Source of the DNA: Acidovorax benzenivorans
GTDB taxonomy: Bacteria; Pseudomonadota; Gammaproteobacteria; Burkholderiales; Burkholderiaceae_C
DNA: 64,000 bases
Direction: 5' to 3'
NCBI RefSeq assembly: GCF_028680575.1
Contig: NZ_JAPCKI010000021.1
Span: 1 to 64,000, forward strand
In this document: one piece after another, positions 17,843-25,880 of the stretch
How the letters are laid out: each line of letters starts with the position of its first letter
How positions within the stretch are numbered: position 1 is the first letter of the stretch
The notes under the pieces: generated by a model
Databases searched by the model: none
Told to the model about the DNA's origin: nothing
The model's input: only the letters and a program-made list of their open reading frames with translations
Program-made: the position numbers and the translations under genes

Positions 17843-18280
17843 ATGAACAAGCGTGATAAGCAGTCTTTGCGGGGGCTGTCCCGCAGATGGCGTGCTGAAG
17901 ACAGGGCGCAAGACGCAGACGGCTGGTGGTCGTCCAGCTTGGTTTTCAGAATCTCCTGCGCGCTGTTGGGCGTTGCCACAGGGAGCCTGCTGGCGTTGTT
18001 GCTCGGCGTGGCGGGGGCTGCGCTGGGCGGATACTCTGACGCGATGGGGACCTTGCTGGCCGCTGGCGCAATGTCGGGCGCCGCTTGTGGCGCGCTGACG
18101 CCCAACATCCTGCTGCATGCCATCACAGGTCTGGCGTATTTCCTTGCAGGACTGCTCTCCGCTTTGGGCGGAGAGGACATCGCTGACACCATCTCCCATG
18201 AAGGCTGGTTGAAGGCCTGCGTCATCGTGGGAGCTTTCTATGTGCTGGGGCTGTCCATTGGATGGGGGGTGTTGCGCTGA
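17843..18280 (+). CDS. small membrane protein of unknown function
   Basis: A 145-residue protein starting at ATG 17843 after GAGGGAGAGC. The first 35 residues are charged (MNKRDKQSLRGLSRRWRAED). Three to four hydrophobic Gly/Ala-rich segments follow, such as SLLALLLGVAGAALGGY and ACVIVGAFYVLGLSIGWGVL. I do not recognise the family. It is divergent from the tctDE operon with 91 bases between the starts and has its own apparent transcription unit. Confidence 0.65.
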   Translation: MNKRDKQSLRGLSRRWRAEDRAQDADGWWSSSLVFRISCALLGVATGSLLALLLGVAGAALGGYSDAMGTLLAAGAMSGAACGALTPNILLHAITGLAYFLAGLLSALGGEDIADTISHEGWLKACVIVGAFYVLGLSIGWGVLR

Positions 18281-18300
18281 AACGCAACTACCCCCCTGTC

Positions 18301-19311
18301 TCAATCTGGTTTCACCTGCGCGCGCTTGATCACCTTTTGCCAGCGCGCCTGCTCTGACGCAATGAACTGGGCAAATTGCGCTGGCGTGCCGCCAATGGCT
18401 TCGGCGGCGTCGCCGTTAAGGCGCTTGAGGGCGTCGGGCGCCTTCACGGCCTTGGCGGTTTCGATGGCCAGCTTGTCCAGGTGCTCCTTGGGCAGGGTGG
18501 CCGGGGCCAGCATGCCGTACCACTGCGTCATCTCAAAACCTGGGAAGCCCTGCTCGGCTACGGTGGGCACATCGGGCAGCTGCGGCAGGCGCTGGGTGGA
18601 GCCGGTAGCGATGCAGCGCACCTTGCCCGCCTTGATGAAGGGCAGCAGGGCTGCGGCGCCCACGGCAGCGGCGTCAAGGCGGCCCGAGAGCAGGTCCGTC
18701 ATCATGGGGCCGGTGCCACGGTAGGGCACGTGCAGCATGAAGATCTCGGCGGTCATCTTGAGGTATTCAAACGCCAGGTGGCCTGCACTGCCGTTGCCTG
18801 CCGAGCCATAGCTGAGCTTGGCCGGGTTCTTCTTGGCATAGGCGATGAACTCCTTGAGGTTCTTGGCGGGCACGTCGGGGTGCACCACGTACAGGCTGGG
18901 CACCTTGGCCAGCAGGCTCACGGGCTTGAAGTCCTTGTTGGCGTCGTAGGGCAGCTTGTCGAAGATGAAGGGGTTGACGGCCAGCGTGCCGATGTGGCCC
19001 AGGATCAGCGTGTGCTGGTCGTCGGAGCGGGCCACTTCACCCATGGCGATGTTGCCGGCCGCACCAGGCTTGTTGTCCACGTACACGCTCTGGCCCAGCG
19101 TCTTGCCCAGCTCGGCGGCGGTGGAGCGGGCCACGATCTCCGAACTGCCGCCCGGTGCAAACGGCACCACAAAACGCACCGACTTGGAGGGCCAGGCGGC
19201 CTGGGCGGAGGCACCGGCGGGCAGCAGGCCTCCCAATGCAAGGGCGCCACTGGCTCCCAACAGGTGGCGGCGTGTGGGGGACCAGAGGGCGGGGTGTTCG
19301 TGTGAAAGCAT
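18301..19311 (-). CDS. Bug-family extracytoplasmic solute-binding protein
   Basis: A 336-residue Bug/TctC-like receptor. The start is ATG 19311 with an upstream GGAGA; a longer reading to 19365 adds a hydrophobic stretch unlike a signal peptide. The signal region RRHLLGASGALALGGLLPAG ends before AQAAWPSKSVRFVVPFAPGG, the standard mature start. Other family motifs are PGAAGNIAMGEVARS, YGSAGNGSAGHLA and VPTVAEQG. It would bind a carboxylate in the periplasm. No TctAB-type permease is nearby, which is common for Bug genes in this family of bacteria. Confidence 0.9.
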   Translation of the reverse strand: MLSHEHPALWSPTRRHLLGASGALALGGLLPAGASAQAAWPSKSVRFVVPFAPGGSSEIVARSTAAELGKTLGQSVYVDNKPGAAGNIAMGEVARSDDQHTLILGHIGTLAVNPFIFDKLPYDANKDFKPVSLLAKVPSLYVVHPDVPAKNLKEFIAYAKKNPAKLSYGSAGNGSAGHLAFEYLKMTAEIFMLHVPYRGTGPMMTDLLSGRLDAAAVGAAALLPFIKAGKVRCIATGSTQRLPQLPDVPTVAEQGFPGFEMTQWYGMLAPATLPKEHLDKLAIETAKAVKAPDALKRLNGDAAEAIGGTPAQFAQFIASEQARWQKVIKRAQVKPD

Positions 19312-19335
19312 GGGGGTGTCTCCGTCAAAACAGAA

Positions 19336-19366
19336 GGCCAAAAGACCAAAGGGCCAAAAGACCAAA
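19336..19366. repeat. 16-bp tandem repeat, two units
   Basis: GGCCAAAAGACCAAAG occurs twice in a row just upstream of the Bug gene start, with a further imperfect AAAAAGG. It lies in the leader or promoter region of the Bug gene. Function unknown. Confidence 0.7.
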
Positions 19367-19478
19367 AAGGCGCATGCGGTATGCGTGTGGCGCCATGGTG
19401 CCTGGACCGTGCTTTCGGAATGCTGTCAGCGGGGCTGGTAGTTACCCGAGGTAGCCCTCTGGCCCCGCCGGATTGGCC

Positions 19479-20801
19479 TCAACCCGCTGCCGCGCAGGCC
19501 GCTACGGCGGTGCCGCTGAGCACGGCGCCTTCGAGCGTGGCCGGGTAGGGGCCCTCCACATAGTCGCCGCAGGCCGTCAGCCCCGGCAGCACTTGCATGG
19601 CAGGCCGCTGCAGGCCGGGGGTGCACGCAAAAGTGGCGCGCTTTTCGACCACGGTTTGCACGGGGCGCAGGCCGGGCATGTCCAGCTGCACGGCAGCTTG
19701 CTGCAGCACCTGCTGTTCGATGAGCGCCCGGTCGCCGTCGCTGGCGCTCACCACAAAGGCCAGCAACCCGTGCTGGCCGTCGAGCTGCCCCCGGTCGAAC
19801 ACGAACTGCGCCGGGTGCGCAGCGGTGTTGCGCAGCGCCAGCATGGGCTGGGGCAGGCGCGCGCCGCTGGTGTGGGCATAGACGGTGGTGATGGCCTCAA
19901 ACCGCAGGGCGCTGGCGGTGGCGCTCCAGCGGGCTGCGCTGGCCAGGCCTGCAGTGCCTGCCAGGCCTTCGACGAGGCGACTGGCCTCCCAGGACGGGCA
20001 GGCCAGGGTGATGTGATCAAAGGCTTCGGGTTCGTCCGCACCAAGGGCCGCGCCTGCCAATTGCCAGCGCCCACTGGGCAAGGGCAACAGCCGCTGGATG
20101 CGTTGGCCGGTGACGACCTGGCCTCCCTGCTGCAACAACCAGCGCACGGCGGCCTCAGGGAACAACGCGCCCAGGTCCGCACGCGGCAGCAGCAGGTTGG
20201 AGCCGCCGCGCCCGCTGAACAGGCTGTCCTGCAGCACCCGCAAAAACACCTGGCCGCTGGCCTCGTGTGCCGGGGTGTTGAGTGCCGACACGCACAGCGG
20301 ATCGATGAACTCGGCCATGAGCCGGGGCGTGAGCGGTGCGCACAGTTCAGCCACCGAGGTGTGGGGCGCGCAGCGAAAGCCGCGCAACTGCCAGGCGGTG
20401 GCCGTGCGCAGCAGGGCCAGCTTGTCTGGCCAGCCCCAGCCTTTGGCACGCACGATGCCCAGCAGCGCATCCAGCGGCGGGGGTAGGTCGGGCAGTTGCA
20501 GGCCCTGGCCGTCCGGGAACTGTAGGGTGAGCGGCAGGCGCAGCAGCGCGGTGGCAGGGTCTACGCCCACCAGGCGCATCAGGCGCAGGCTCTCGGCATA
20601 CGCGCCAATCAGGATGTGCTGGCCGTTGTCCAGCGTGGCCGTGGTGCCGTCGGGCAGCACACCCGCCACGGCGCGGGCGCGGCCGCCCACCGTGCGCGCA
20701 GCCTCGAACACGGTGACCTGGCGGCCTGCCTGCGCGTGGGCGATGGCGGCGGCCATGCCGGCCCAGCCCGCACCGATGACGGCAATTTTCTGGGGGGCCA
20801 C
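19479..20801 (-). CDS. hpnE: hydroxysqualene dehydroxylase (squalene-associated FAD-dependent desaturase)
   Basis: FAD-dependent amine oxidase-like enzyme of 440 residues. The dinucleotide motif is VIGAGWAGMAAAIAHAQAG near residue 8, with FEAARTVGGRA about 20 residues later, and the C-terminal FAD segment is LTACGDYVEGPYPATLEGAV. HpnE reduces hydroxysqualene to squalene, the last step of the HpnCDE route that replaces squalene synthase in hopanoid-making bacteria. It starts 7 bases after hpnD, so the two form an operon. Confidence 0.92.
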   Translation of the reverse strand: MAPQKIAVIGAGWAGMAAAIAHAQAGRQVTVFEAARTVGGRARAVAGVLPDGTTATLDNGQHILIGAYAESLRLMRLVGVDPATALLRLPLTLQFPDGQGLQLPDLPPPLDALLGIVRAKGWGWPDKLALLRTATAWQLRGFRCAPHTSVAELCAPLTPRLMAEFIDPLCVSALNTPAHEASGQVFLRVLQDSLFSGRGGSNLLLPRADLGALFPEAAVRWLLQQGGQVVTGQRIQRLLPLPSGRWQLAGAALGADEPEAFDHITLACPSWEASRLVEGLAGTAGLASAARWSATASALRFEAITTVYAHTSGARLPQPMLALRNTAAHPAQFVFDRGQLDGQHGLLAFVVSASDGDRALIEQQVLQQAAVQLDMPGLRPVQTVVEKRATFACTPGLQRPAMQVLPGLTACGDYVEGPYPATLEGAVLSGTAVAACAAAG

Positions 20802-20808
20802 GCTGCGG

Positions 20809-21648
20809 CTACATCCTGCCCAGGGCTTGCATCTTCCAGGCCAGCCAGAACTTGCGCAGCGGCGTGAGGCGGATGCGCTGGTGCAGCACCTGGAAGTTCT
20901 CGTGCTCGATCTCGCGCAGCAAGGTGCGGTAGATGCTGGCCATCATCAGGCCGGGTTTTTGGGCACGGCGGTCGACATCGGGCAACAGGGCAAAGGCCTC
21001 GTCGTACAGCTTGTGCGCGCGCTCGGCCTGAAAACGCATCAGCGCGGTGAAGCGGTCTGAATACTGGCGCTTGAGGATTTCGTGCGCCTTCACATCGAAC
21101 TGCTGCAGCTCGCTGACTGGCAGGTAGATGCGGCCCAGCATGGCGTCTTCGCCCACGTCGCGGATGATGTTGGTGAGCTGGAACGCCAGGCCCAGCCGGT
21201 GGGCGTACTCGGTGGTGCGCGGGTCGGTCTGGCCAAAGATGCGCGCCGCCACCTCCCCCACGATGCCGGCCACCAGGTGGCAGTAGCCCTTGAGGCCTGC
21301 AAAGTCGAGGTAGCGGGTCTGCTCCAGGTCCATCTGGCAGCCGTCGATCACGGCCTGCAGGTGGCGTTGCTCGATGCCGTAGTCCGCTGCCAGCGGCATC
21401 AGCGCCAGCATCACGGGATGTGTGGGCTGGCCTGCGTAGGCCTTGGCCACTTCAGCCTGCCACCACGATAGCTTGGTGCGGGCCACGCCGGGGTCGCTCA
21501 CTTCATCGACCACATCGTCCACCTCGCGGCAAAACGCATAAAACGCCGTGATGGCCGCGCGACGCGGTGCGGGCAAAAAGAGAAAGGCGTAATAGAAGCT
21601 GCTGCCCGAGGCCACGGCTTTTTGCTGTACGTACTGCTGCGGTGTCAT
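20809..21648 (-). CDS. hpnD: presqualene diphosphate synthase
   Basis: Trans-isoprenyl diphosphate synthase of the squalene/phytoene synthase fold, 279 residues from ATG 21648 (an in-frame ATG at 21666 is also possible). Both Asp-rich sites are present: FCREVDDVVDE near residue 42 and QLTNIIRDVGEDA near 163. It condenses two farnesyl diphosphates to presqualene diphosphate. The next gene, hpnE, follows closely. hpnC lies separately at 23488 with sdaA between. Confidence 0.93.
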   Translation of the reverse strand: MTPQQYVQQKAVASGSSFYYAFLFLPAPRRAAITAFYAFCREVDDVVDEVSDPGVARTKLSWWQAEVAKAYAGQPTHPVMLALMPLAADYGIEQRHLQAVIDGCQMDLEQTRYLDFAGLKGYCHLVAGIVGEVAARIFGQTDPRTTEYAHRLGLAFQLTNIIRDVGEDAMLGRIYLPVSELQQFDVKAHEILKRQYSDRFTALMRFQAERAHKLYDEAFALLPDVDRRAQKPGLMMASIYRTLLREIEHENFQVLHQRIRLTPLRKFWLAWKMQALGRM

Positions 21649-21697
21649 GGGGCGGGATTGTCCCATGGCGCACCGAGGCTGGCGGGGTGCACGGATT

Positions 21698-21752
21698 TGA
21701 AGTGTTTTTGGCCTCTAGCGCTTGATGGATAAGCGCTAGTAGCTATGAAATT
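21698..21752. repeat. Comamonadaceae-type intergenic repeat, copy 2
   Basis: CTCTAGCGCTTGATGGATAA followed by GCGCTAGTAGCTATGAAAT repeats the core of copy 1 at 2752-2820 with few changes. It contains self-complementary TAGCGC/GCGCTA arms. It lies between the end of sdaA and the start of hpnD. Confidence 0.65.
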
Positions 21753-21776
21753 GGGAGTGAATGTTTGCCAAGCCCT

Positions 21777-23186
21777 TCAACACTCCACCACATTCACTGC
21801 CAGCCCGCCGCGCGACGTCTCTTTGTATTTGCTCTTCATGTCTGCGCCGGTCTGCATCATGGTCTTGATCACCTTGTCGAGGGAGACCACGTGCTGGCCG
21901 TCACCGCGCAGTGCCATGCGGGCGGCGTTGATGGCCTTGATGGCGCCCATGGCGTTGCGTTCGATGCAGGGGATCTGCACCAGCCCGCCCACGGGGTCGC
22001 AGGTCATGCCCAGGTTGTGCTCCATGCCGATCTCGGCAGCGTTCTCCACCTGCTCGGGCGTGCCGCCCATCACGGCGGCCAGCGCGCCAGCGGCCATGGA
22101 GCAGGCCACGCCCACCTCGCCCTGGCAGCCCACCTCGGCCCCGGAGAGCGATGCGTTCTCTTTGTAGATGATGCCGATGGCGCCTGCGGTGAGTAAAAAG
22201 GTGGCGATGCCGTCGTCGTTGGCCGGGATGGGGCCCTGCAGAAAGTTGACGTAGTAGTGCAGCACGGCCGGTATCACGCCCGCCGCGCCGTTGGTGGGCG
22301 CCGTCACCACGCGGCCGCCTGCGGCGTTTTCTTCGTTCACGGCCATGGCGTACAGGTTGACCCAGTCCAGCATCGACAGCGGGTCGCGCAGCGCGGCCTC
22401 GGGCGAGCGGCTCAGGTTTTTGTGCAGCTCGGCTGCGCGGCGGCGCACATGCAGGGGGCCGGGCAGGGTGCCGGTGCTGGCGCAGCCGCGCTGCACGGCG
22501 CCCGCCATGGTCTGCCAGATGGCCAGCAGCTGGCGCCGCACTTCGGCCGGGCTGCGCCAGTGTTGCTCGTTGGCGGCCATGAGCTGGGCCACGCTCAGGC
22601 CGGTGGCCCGGCACTGCGCCAGCAGCTCGGCCCCGGTGCGAAATGGGTGCGGCAGGCCCTGGCCGTGGCCTGCGGCGTCGGGCCCGGCACTGGCGGCGGT
22701 ATTGAGCACGCGCTGGCCCGCTGCATCCACCACAAAGCCGCCGCCCACCGAGTAGTAGTCCCGCTGTGCAATGGCCTGACCCTGCGCATTGTGCGCGTGG
22801 AACGCCATGCCATTGGGATGCAGCGGCAGGCTTTTGCGGCGAAACAGCAGGTGGTCTTTTTCGACAAACGGCACGGGGTACTCGCCCAGCAGCGTTAGCG
22901 TGCCGCTCTGGCGGATTTGCGCGATGGTGGAGTCGATCTGGTCGGGGTCGATGTGGTCTGGCTCGTACCCGGCCAGGCCCAGCAGTACGGCGCGGTCGGT
23001 GCCGTGGCCCACGCCGGTGGCCGAGAGAGAGCCGAACAGCTCCACCGTCACCTGGTGCACCGCCGCCAGGCCGACGGTGTCGCGCACATGGCAGGCAAAC
23101 TGCCGCGCCGCAATCATGGGCCCCACGGTGTGGGAGCTGGACGGCCCGATGCCGATCTTGAAGAGGTCGAAAACGCTGACAGACAT
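21777..23186 (-). CDS. sdaA: L-serine ammonia-lyase (iron-sulfur dependent)
   Basis: Deaminates L-serine to pyruvate and ammonia with a 4Fe-4S cluster. The start is ATG 23186 ([20 protein letters not shown]), giving 469 residues; the in-frame extension upstream is not family-like. The beta domain is N-terminal with SSSHTVGPM. The alpha domain carries [15 protein letters not shown] near residue 330, and cluster ligands in [15 protein letters not shown] and [13 protein letters not shown]. It is a single-chain enzyme of normal length. It sits between hpnD and hpnC without evident functional link. Confidence 0.96.
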   Translation of the reverse strand: MSVSVFDLFKIGIGPSSSHTVGPMIAARQFACHVRDTVGLAAVHQVTVELFGSLSATGVGHGTDRAVLLGLAGYEPDHIDPDQIDSTIAQIRQSGTLTLLGEYPVPFVEKDHLLFRRKSLPLHPNGMAFHAHNAQGQAIAQRDYYSVGGGFVVDAAGQRVLNTAASAGPDAAGHGQGLPHPFRTGAELLAQCRATGLSVAQLMAANEQHWRSPAEVRRQLLAIWQTMAGAVQRGCASTGTLPGPLHVRRRAAELHKNLSRSPEAALRDPLSMLDWVNLYAMAVNEENAAGGRVVTAPTNGAAGVIPAVLHYYVNFLQGPIPANDDGIATFLLTAGAIGIIYKENASLSGAEVGCQGEVGVACSMAAGALAAVMGGTPEQVENAAEIGMEHNLGMTCDPVGGLVQIPCIERNAMGAIKAINAARMALRGDGQHVVSLDKVIKTMMQTGADMKSKYKETSRGGLAVNVVEC

Positions 23187-23369
23187 GGTGGGTAGCACCC
23201 GTTGGTTCTGGAGAGTGCCGCAGCGCTTGTGGCGTGCGGGCACGGGCCGGCAGGGTGGGGCGCTGGCCGCCGCCCTGCCACGGTGGCCGCGAGGCTAACC
23301 GGGTGCGGTGGCCGGGGCATGCTCGCTATCCCTGCCCCCACGGACCAAGGGCAAGGGATATAGCAGTAT

Positions 23370-23430
23370 TTTGCTATCAATTAAATAGCTTGTAGCGCAG
23401 GTAGGTATTGCGCTACAGGCATTTTTGGCA
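23370..23430. repeat. Comamonadaceae-type intergenic repeat, divergent copy 3
   Basis: TTTGCTATCAATTAAATAGC is followed by TTGTAGCGCAGGTAGG and TATTGCGCTACAGGCATTTT. The arms TGTAGCGCA and TGCGCTACA are inverted repeats able to form a stem. It lies between the hpnC stop and the sdaA start, and belongs loosely to the family of copies 1 and 2. Confidence 0.5.
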
Positions 23431-23487
23431 ATATTTTTTCCCTTGCGCGCCAGAGTGCGAGCCCGCCTTGTGGCCCATGAATCTTTC

Positions 23488-24396
23488 TTACATCACCAGC
23501 GCGCGGCCCAGCATCACGCACCAGTCCCACCCACGGAGCTTGGGCCGGGTGTGCAGGCTGCCTCCCTGGAGGGCATCGACCTTGTCGAGGATGCGCAGGC
23601 CGCCTTGCACCACCAGTCGCAGCTCCCAGCCCGCCCGGCCGGGCAGGCGGTGCACCAGCGGGGCGCCGCTGCGCATGGTGGCGCGGGCCCAGTGGGCGCA
23701 GTCGGCAATCAGGCGGGCGTTTTCGCGGTTGCTTTGCAGGGCCAGCAGCTCGGCCTGGCTGGCACCGTGGGCCATGCAGTCGGCGCGCGGCAGGTAATGG
23801 CGGCTCCGGGGGATGTCCACGGACAGGTCCTGCCAGAAGTTGATGAGCTGCAGCGCGGTGCAGATGGCGTCGCTCTGGTGCAGCGCCTCGTTGTCGTGCA
23901 CGCCATACAGGTGCAGCAGCAGCCGTCCCACGGGGTTGGCCGAGCGGCGGCAGTAGTCCAGCAGCTCGGCGCGGTCGGCATAACCTTCGCCGTCACGGGT
24001 TTTTTCGACGTCCTGAGCAAATGCGCTCAGCAGGTCCTCCAGCAACTGCACGGGCAACTGGTGGCTGCGCAACACGCCTTGCAGCGGCAGGAACACGCTG
24101 GCCCAGCGGGCCGAGGGGGCACCGCCCTGGGCGATGGCGTGCAGGTCGGTCCGGTAGGCTGCCAGGTCCGCCAGGCGGGCGGCGGCTGGTGCATCGCCCT
24201 CGTCGGCAATGTCGTCCGCCGTGCGCGCAAAACCGTAGATGGCGGCAATCGGCTGGCGCAGGTGGGGTGGGCACAGCAGCGACGCGACGGGGAAGTTTTC
24301 GTAATGGGTGACAGGGGGGGCCACCGCGTCAGTCGCAGTGGGCTGCGGCGTGGAGGCTGCGCCGGAATGGGGGGAGGGGCTAGGACGGTCGTTCAC
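23488..24396 (-). CDS. hpnC: hydroxysqualene synthase
   Basis: A 302-residue protein of the squalene/phytoene synthase fold. FARTADDIADEGDAP near residue 53 and LINFWQDLSVDIPRSRHYLP near 188 are the two Asp-rich regions, the second changed in the way typical of HpnC. The segment HYENFPVASLLCPPHLR near residue 31 is a good family marker. HpnC converts presqualene diphosphate to hydroxysqualene, which HpnE then reduces. It is divergent from the RND efflux operon with about 240 bases between starts. Confidence 0.92.
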   Translation of the reverse strand: MNDRPSPSPHSGAASTPQPTATDAVAPPVTHYENFPVASLLCPPHLRQPIAAIYGFARTADDIADEGDAPAAARLADLAAYRTDLHAIAQGGAPSARWASVFLPLQGVLRSHQLPVQLLEDLLSAFAQDVEKTRDGEGYADRAELLDYCRRSANPVGRLLLHLYGVHDNEALHQSDAICTALQLINFWQDLSVDIPRSRHYLPRADCMAHGASQAELLALQSNRENARLIADCAHWARATMRSGAPLVHRLPGRAGWELRLVVQGGLRILDKVDALQGGSLHTRPKLRGWDWCVMLGRALVM

Positions 24397-24438
24397 ACCC
24401 TGGATTGTCGCTTGACAAGGTCAGGGGCTTCTCATAGA

Positions 24439-24460
24439 TTACTAACCGGTCAGTCAGTAA
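24439..24460. promoter_or_regulatory. TetR-type operator-like palindrome upstream of the RND operon
   Basis: TTACTAACCGGTCAGTCAGT followed by AA forms an imperfect palindrome around ACCGGT, with outer arms TTACT/AGTAA. Such sites are typical for TetR/AcrR-family repressors of RND pumps. It lies 180 bases before the adaptor gene and also close to the hpnC start. No tetR gene is adjacent, so the cognate regulator is elsewhere or the assignment is wrong. Confidence 0.5.
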
Positions 24461-24639
24461 CCGTAAGAACCAATCTAATGGGGGACAAGGCGGCTGGCCC
24501 CTGCGTTTGTTCACAAGCTCCCTGCGCGACGGCGGGCAGTTTGTCAGCAGTCGCCTGGTGTACCGTCGCGGCGCAGGCGTTCCGGCCTGCGTTTTGCTTG
24601 TTGATCCTTGTGGCCCCCTCTTTATTCACCGGATTTCCC

Positions 24640-25872
24640 ATGCGCACATCCTCCGCCTTGCGGCCCTCTTCACGGCATTCCAGGCTTTTGCTGGTGCTGG
24701 CCACCGCTACCGTGCTGGCCGCCTGTTCGCGTCCCGCACCGCCCGAGGAGCCTGTGCGCTCCGTCAAGCTGCTCACGGTGGGCGTGGGTGCCTTGCAGTC
24801 CAGCCTGGAGTATTCGGGCGAGGTGCGTGCGCGGGTGGAGTCGCGCCTGGGCTTTCGCGTAGCGGGCAAGATCGTGCAGCGCCAGGCCGAGCTGGGCCAG
24901 CGTGTGAAGGCGGGGCAGGTGCTGGCGCAACTGGACCCCAAGGACTACCAACTGGCGGCTGATGCGGCGCGTGCGCAACTGGCATCGGCCACCACGCAGC
25001 GTGACCTGGCGGCGGCAGACCTCAAGCGCTACCAGGCGCTCAAGGACCAGAACTTCATCAGCGGCGCCGAACTGGAGCGCCGCGAGGCCACGCTCAAGGC
25101 GGCGCAGGCCACGCTGGACCAGGCGCGCGCGCAGCTGTCGTCGCAGGGCAACCAGACGGCCTACACCACGCTGGTGGCCGATGTGTCGGGCGTGGTGACG
25201 GGCATTGACGCAGAGCCGGGCCAGGTGGTGTCGGCCGGTGCGCCGGTGGTGCGCATTGCGCAGAACGGCCCGCGTGACGTGGTGTTTGCCGTGCCCGAGG
25301 ACAAGGTGGCGCAGATCACGACAGGCTCCGAGGTCGCCGTGCGCGGCTGGTCTGGCGGCGCGACCCTGACGGGCCGCGTGCGCGAAGTGGCTGCCAGCGC
25401 CGACCCTGCCACCCGCACCTTCCAGGTCAAGGTGGCCATTGACGCTGCCGACGCCCCTGCGCTGGGCGCTACCGTGTACGCTACGCCCAAGGCGTTGAGC
25501 CATGCGGGCATTGCCGCCATCAAGCTGCCCACCAGCGCGCTGCGGCAAGAGGGCCAGTCCACGGCCGTGTGGGTGTACGACCCCGCGACCAGCACCGTCA
25601 AGTCGCAAGTGGTGCAGATTGCCACGGCCGACGGCAACGACGCGGTGGTGGCTGGGGGCCTGACCCCAGGTATGCAGGTGGTGGCTACCGGCGTGCATGT
25701 GTTGTCGCCAGGTCAAAAAGTGGCGGTATACCAGCCAAAAGTGGCGCAAGAGCCCGTGAATAAAGCGCAAACAGCTCCTGAATCTGTAGCGTTGCCTGCG
25801 GTGCCATCCGCCCCGGCCGCCCCTGTGGCGCCCGCAGCACCCGCCACCGCCACGGCGTCCGCCGCCAACTGA
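24640..25872 (+). CDS. RND efflux periplasmic adaptor lipoprotein
   Basis: Membrane fusion protein of 410 residues. The start is ATG 24640 (MRTSSALRPS), followed by a lipobox VLAACS near residue 30. A lipoyl/hairpin region (GKIVQRQAELGQRVKAGQVL, then LKRYQALKDQNFISGAELER) and the beta-barrel (TGSEVAVRG onward) follow. The C-terminus is an Ala/Pro-rich tail unlike the family core. DNA at about 25728-25795 in this tail resembles the intergenic repeat family (see findings). It is encoded 8 bases before the RND pump gene and would link that pump to an outer-membrane channel not encoded here. Confidence 0.9.
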   Translation: MRTSSALRPSSRHSRLLLVLATATVLAACSRPAPPEEPVRSVKLLTVGVGALQSSLEYSGEVRARVESRLGFRVAGKIVQRQAELGQRVKAGQVLAQLDPKDYQLAADAARAQLASATTQRDLAAADLKRYQALKDQNFISGAELERREATLKAAQATLDQARAQLSSQGNQTAYTTLVADVSGVVTGIDAEPGQVVSAGAPVVRIAQNGPRDVVFAVPEDKVAQITTGSEVAVRGWSGGATLTGRVREVAASADPATRTFQVKVAIDAADAPALGATVYATPKALSHAGIAAIKLPTSALRQEGQSTAVWVYDPATSTVKSQVVQIATADGNDAVVAGGLTPGMQVVATGVHVLSPGQKVAVYQPKVAQEPVNKAQTAPESVALPAVPSAPAAPVAPAAPATATASAAN

Positions 25873-25880
25873 GGCCCGCC

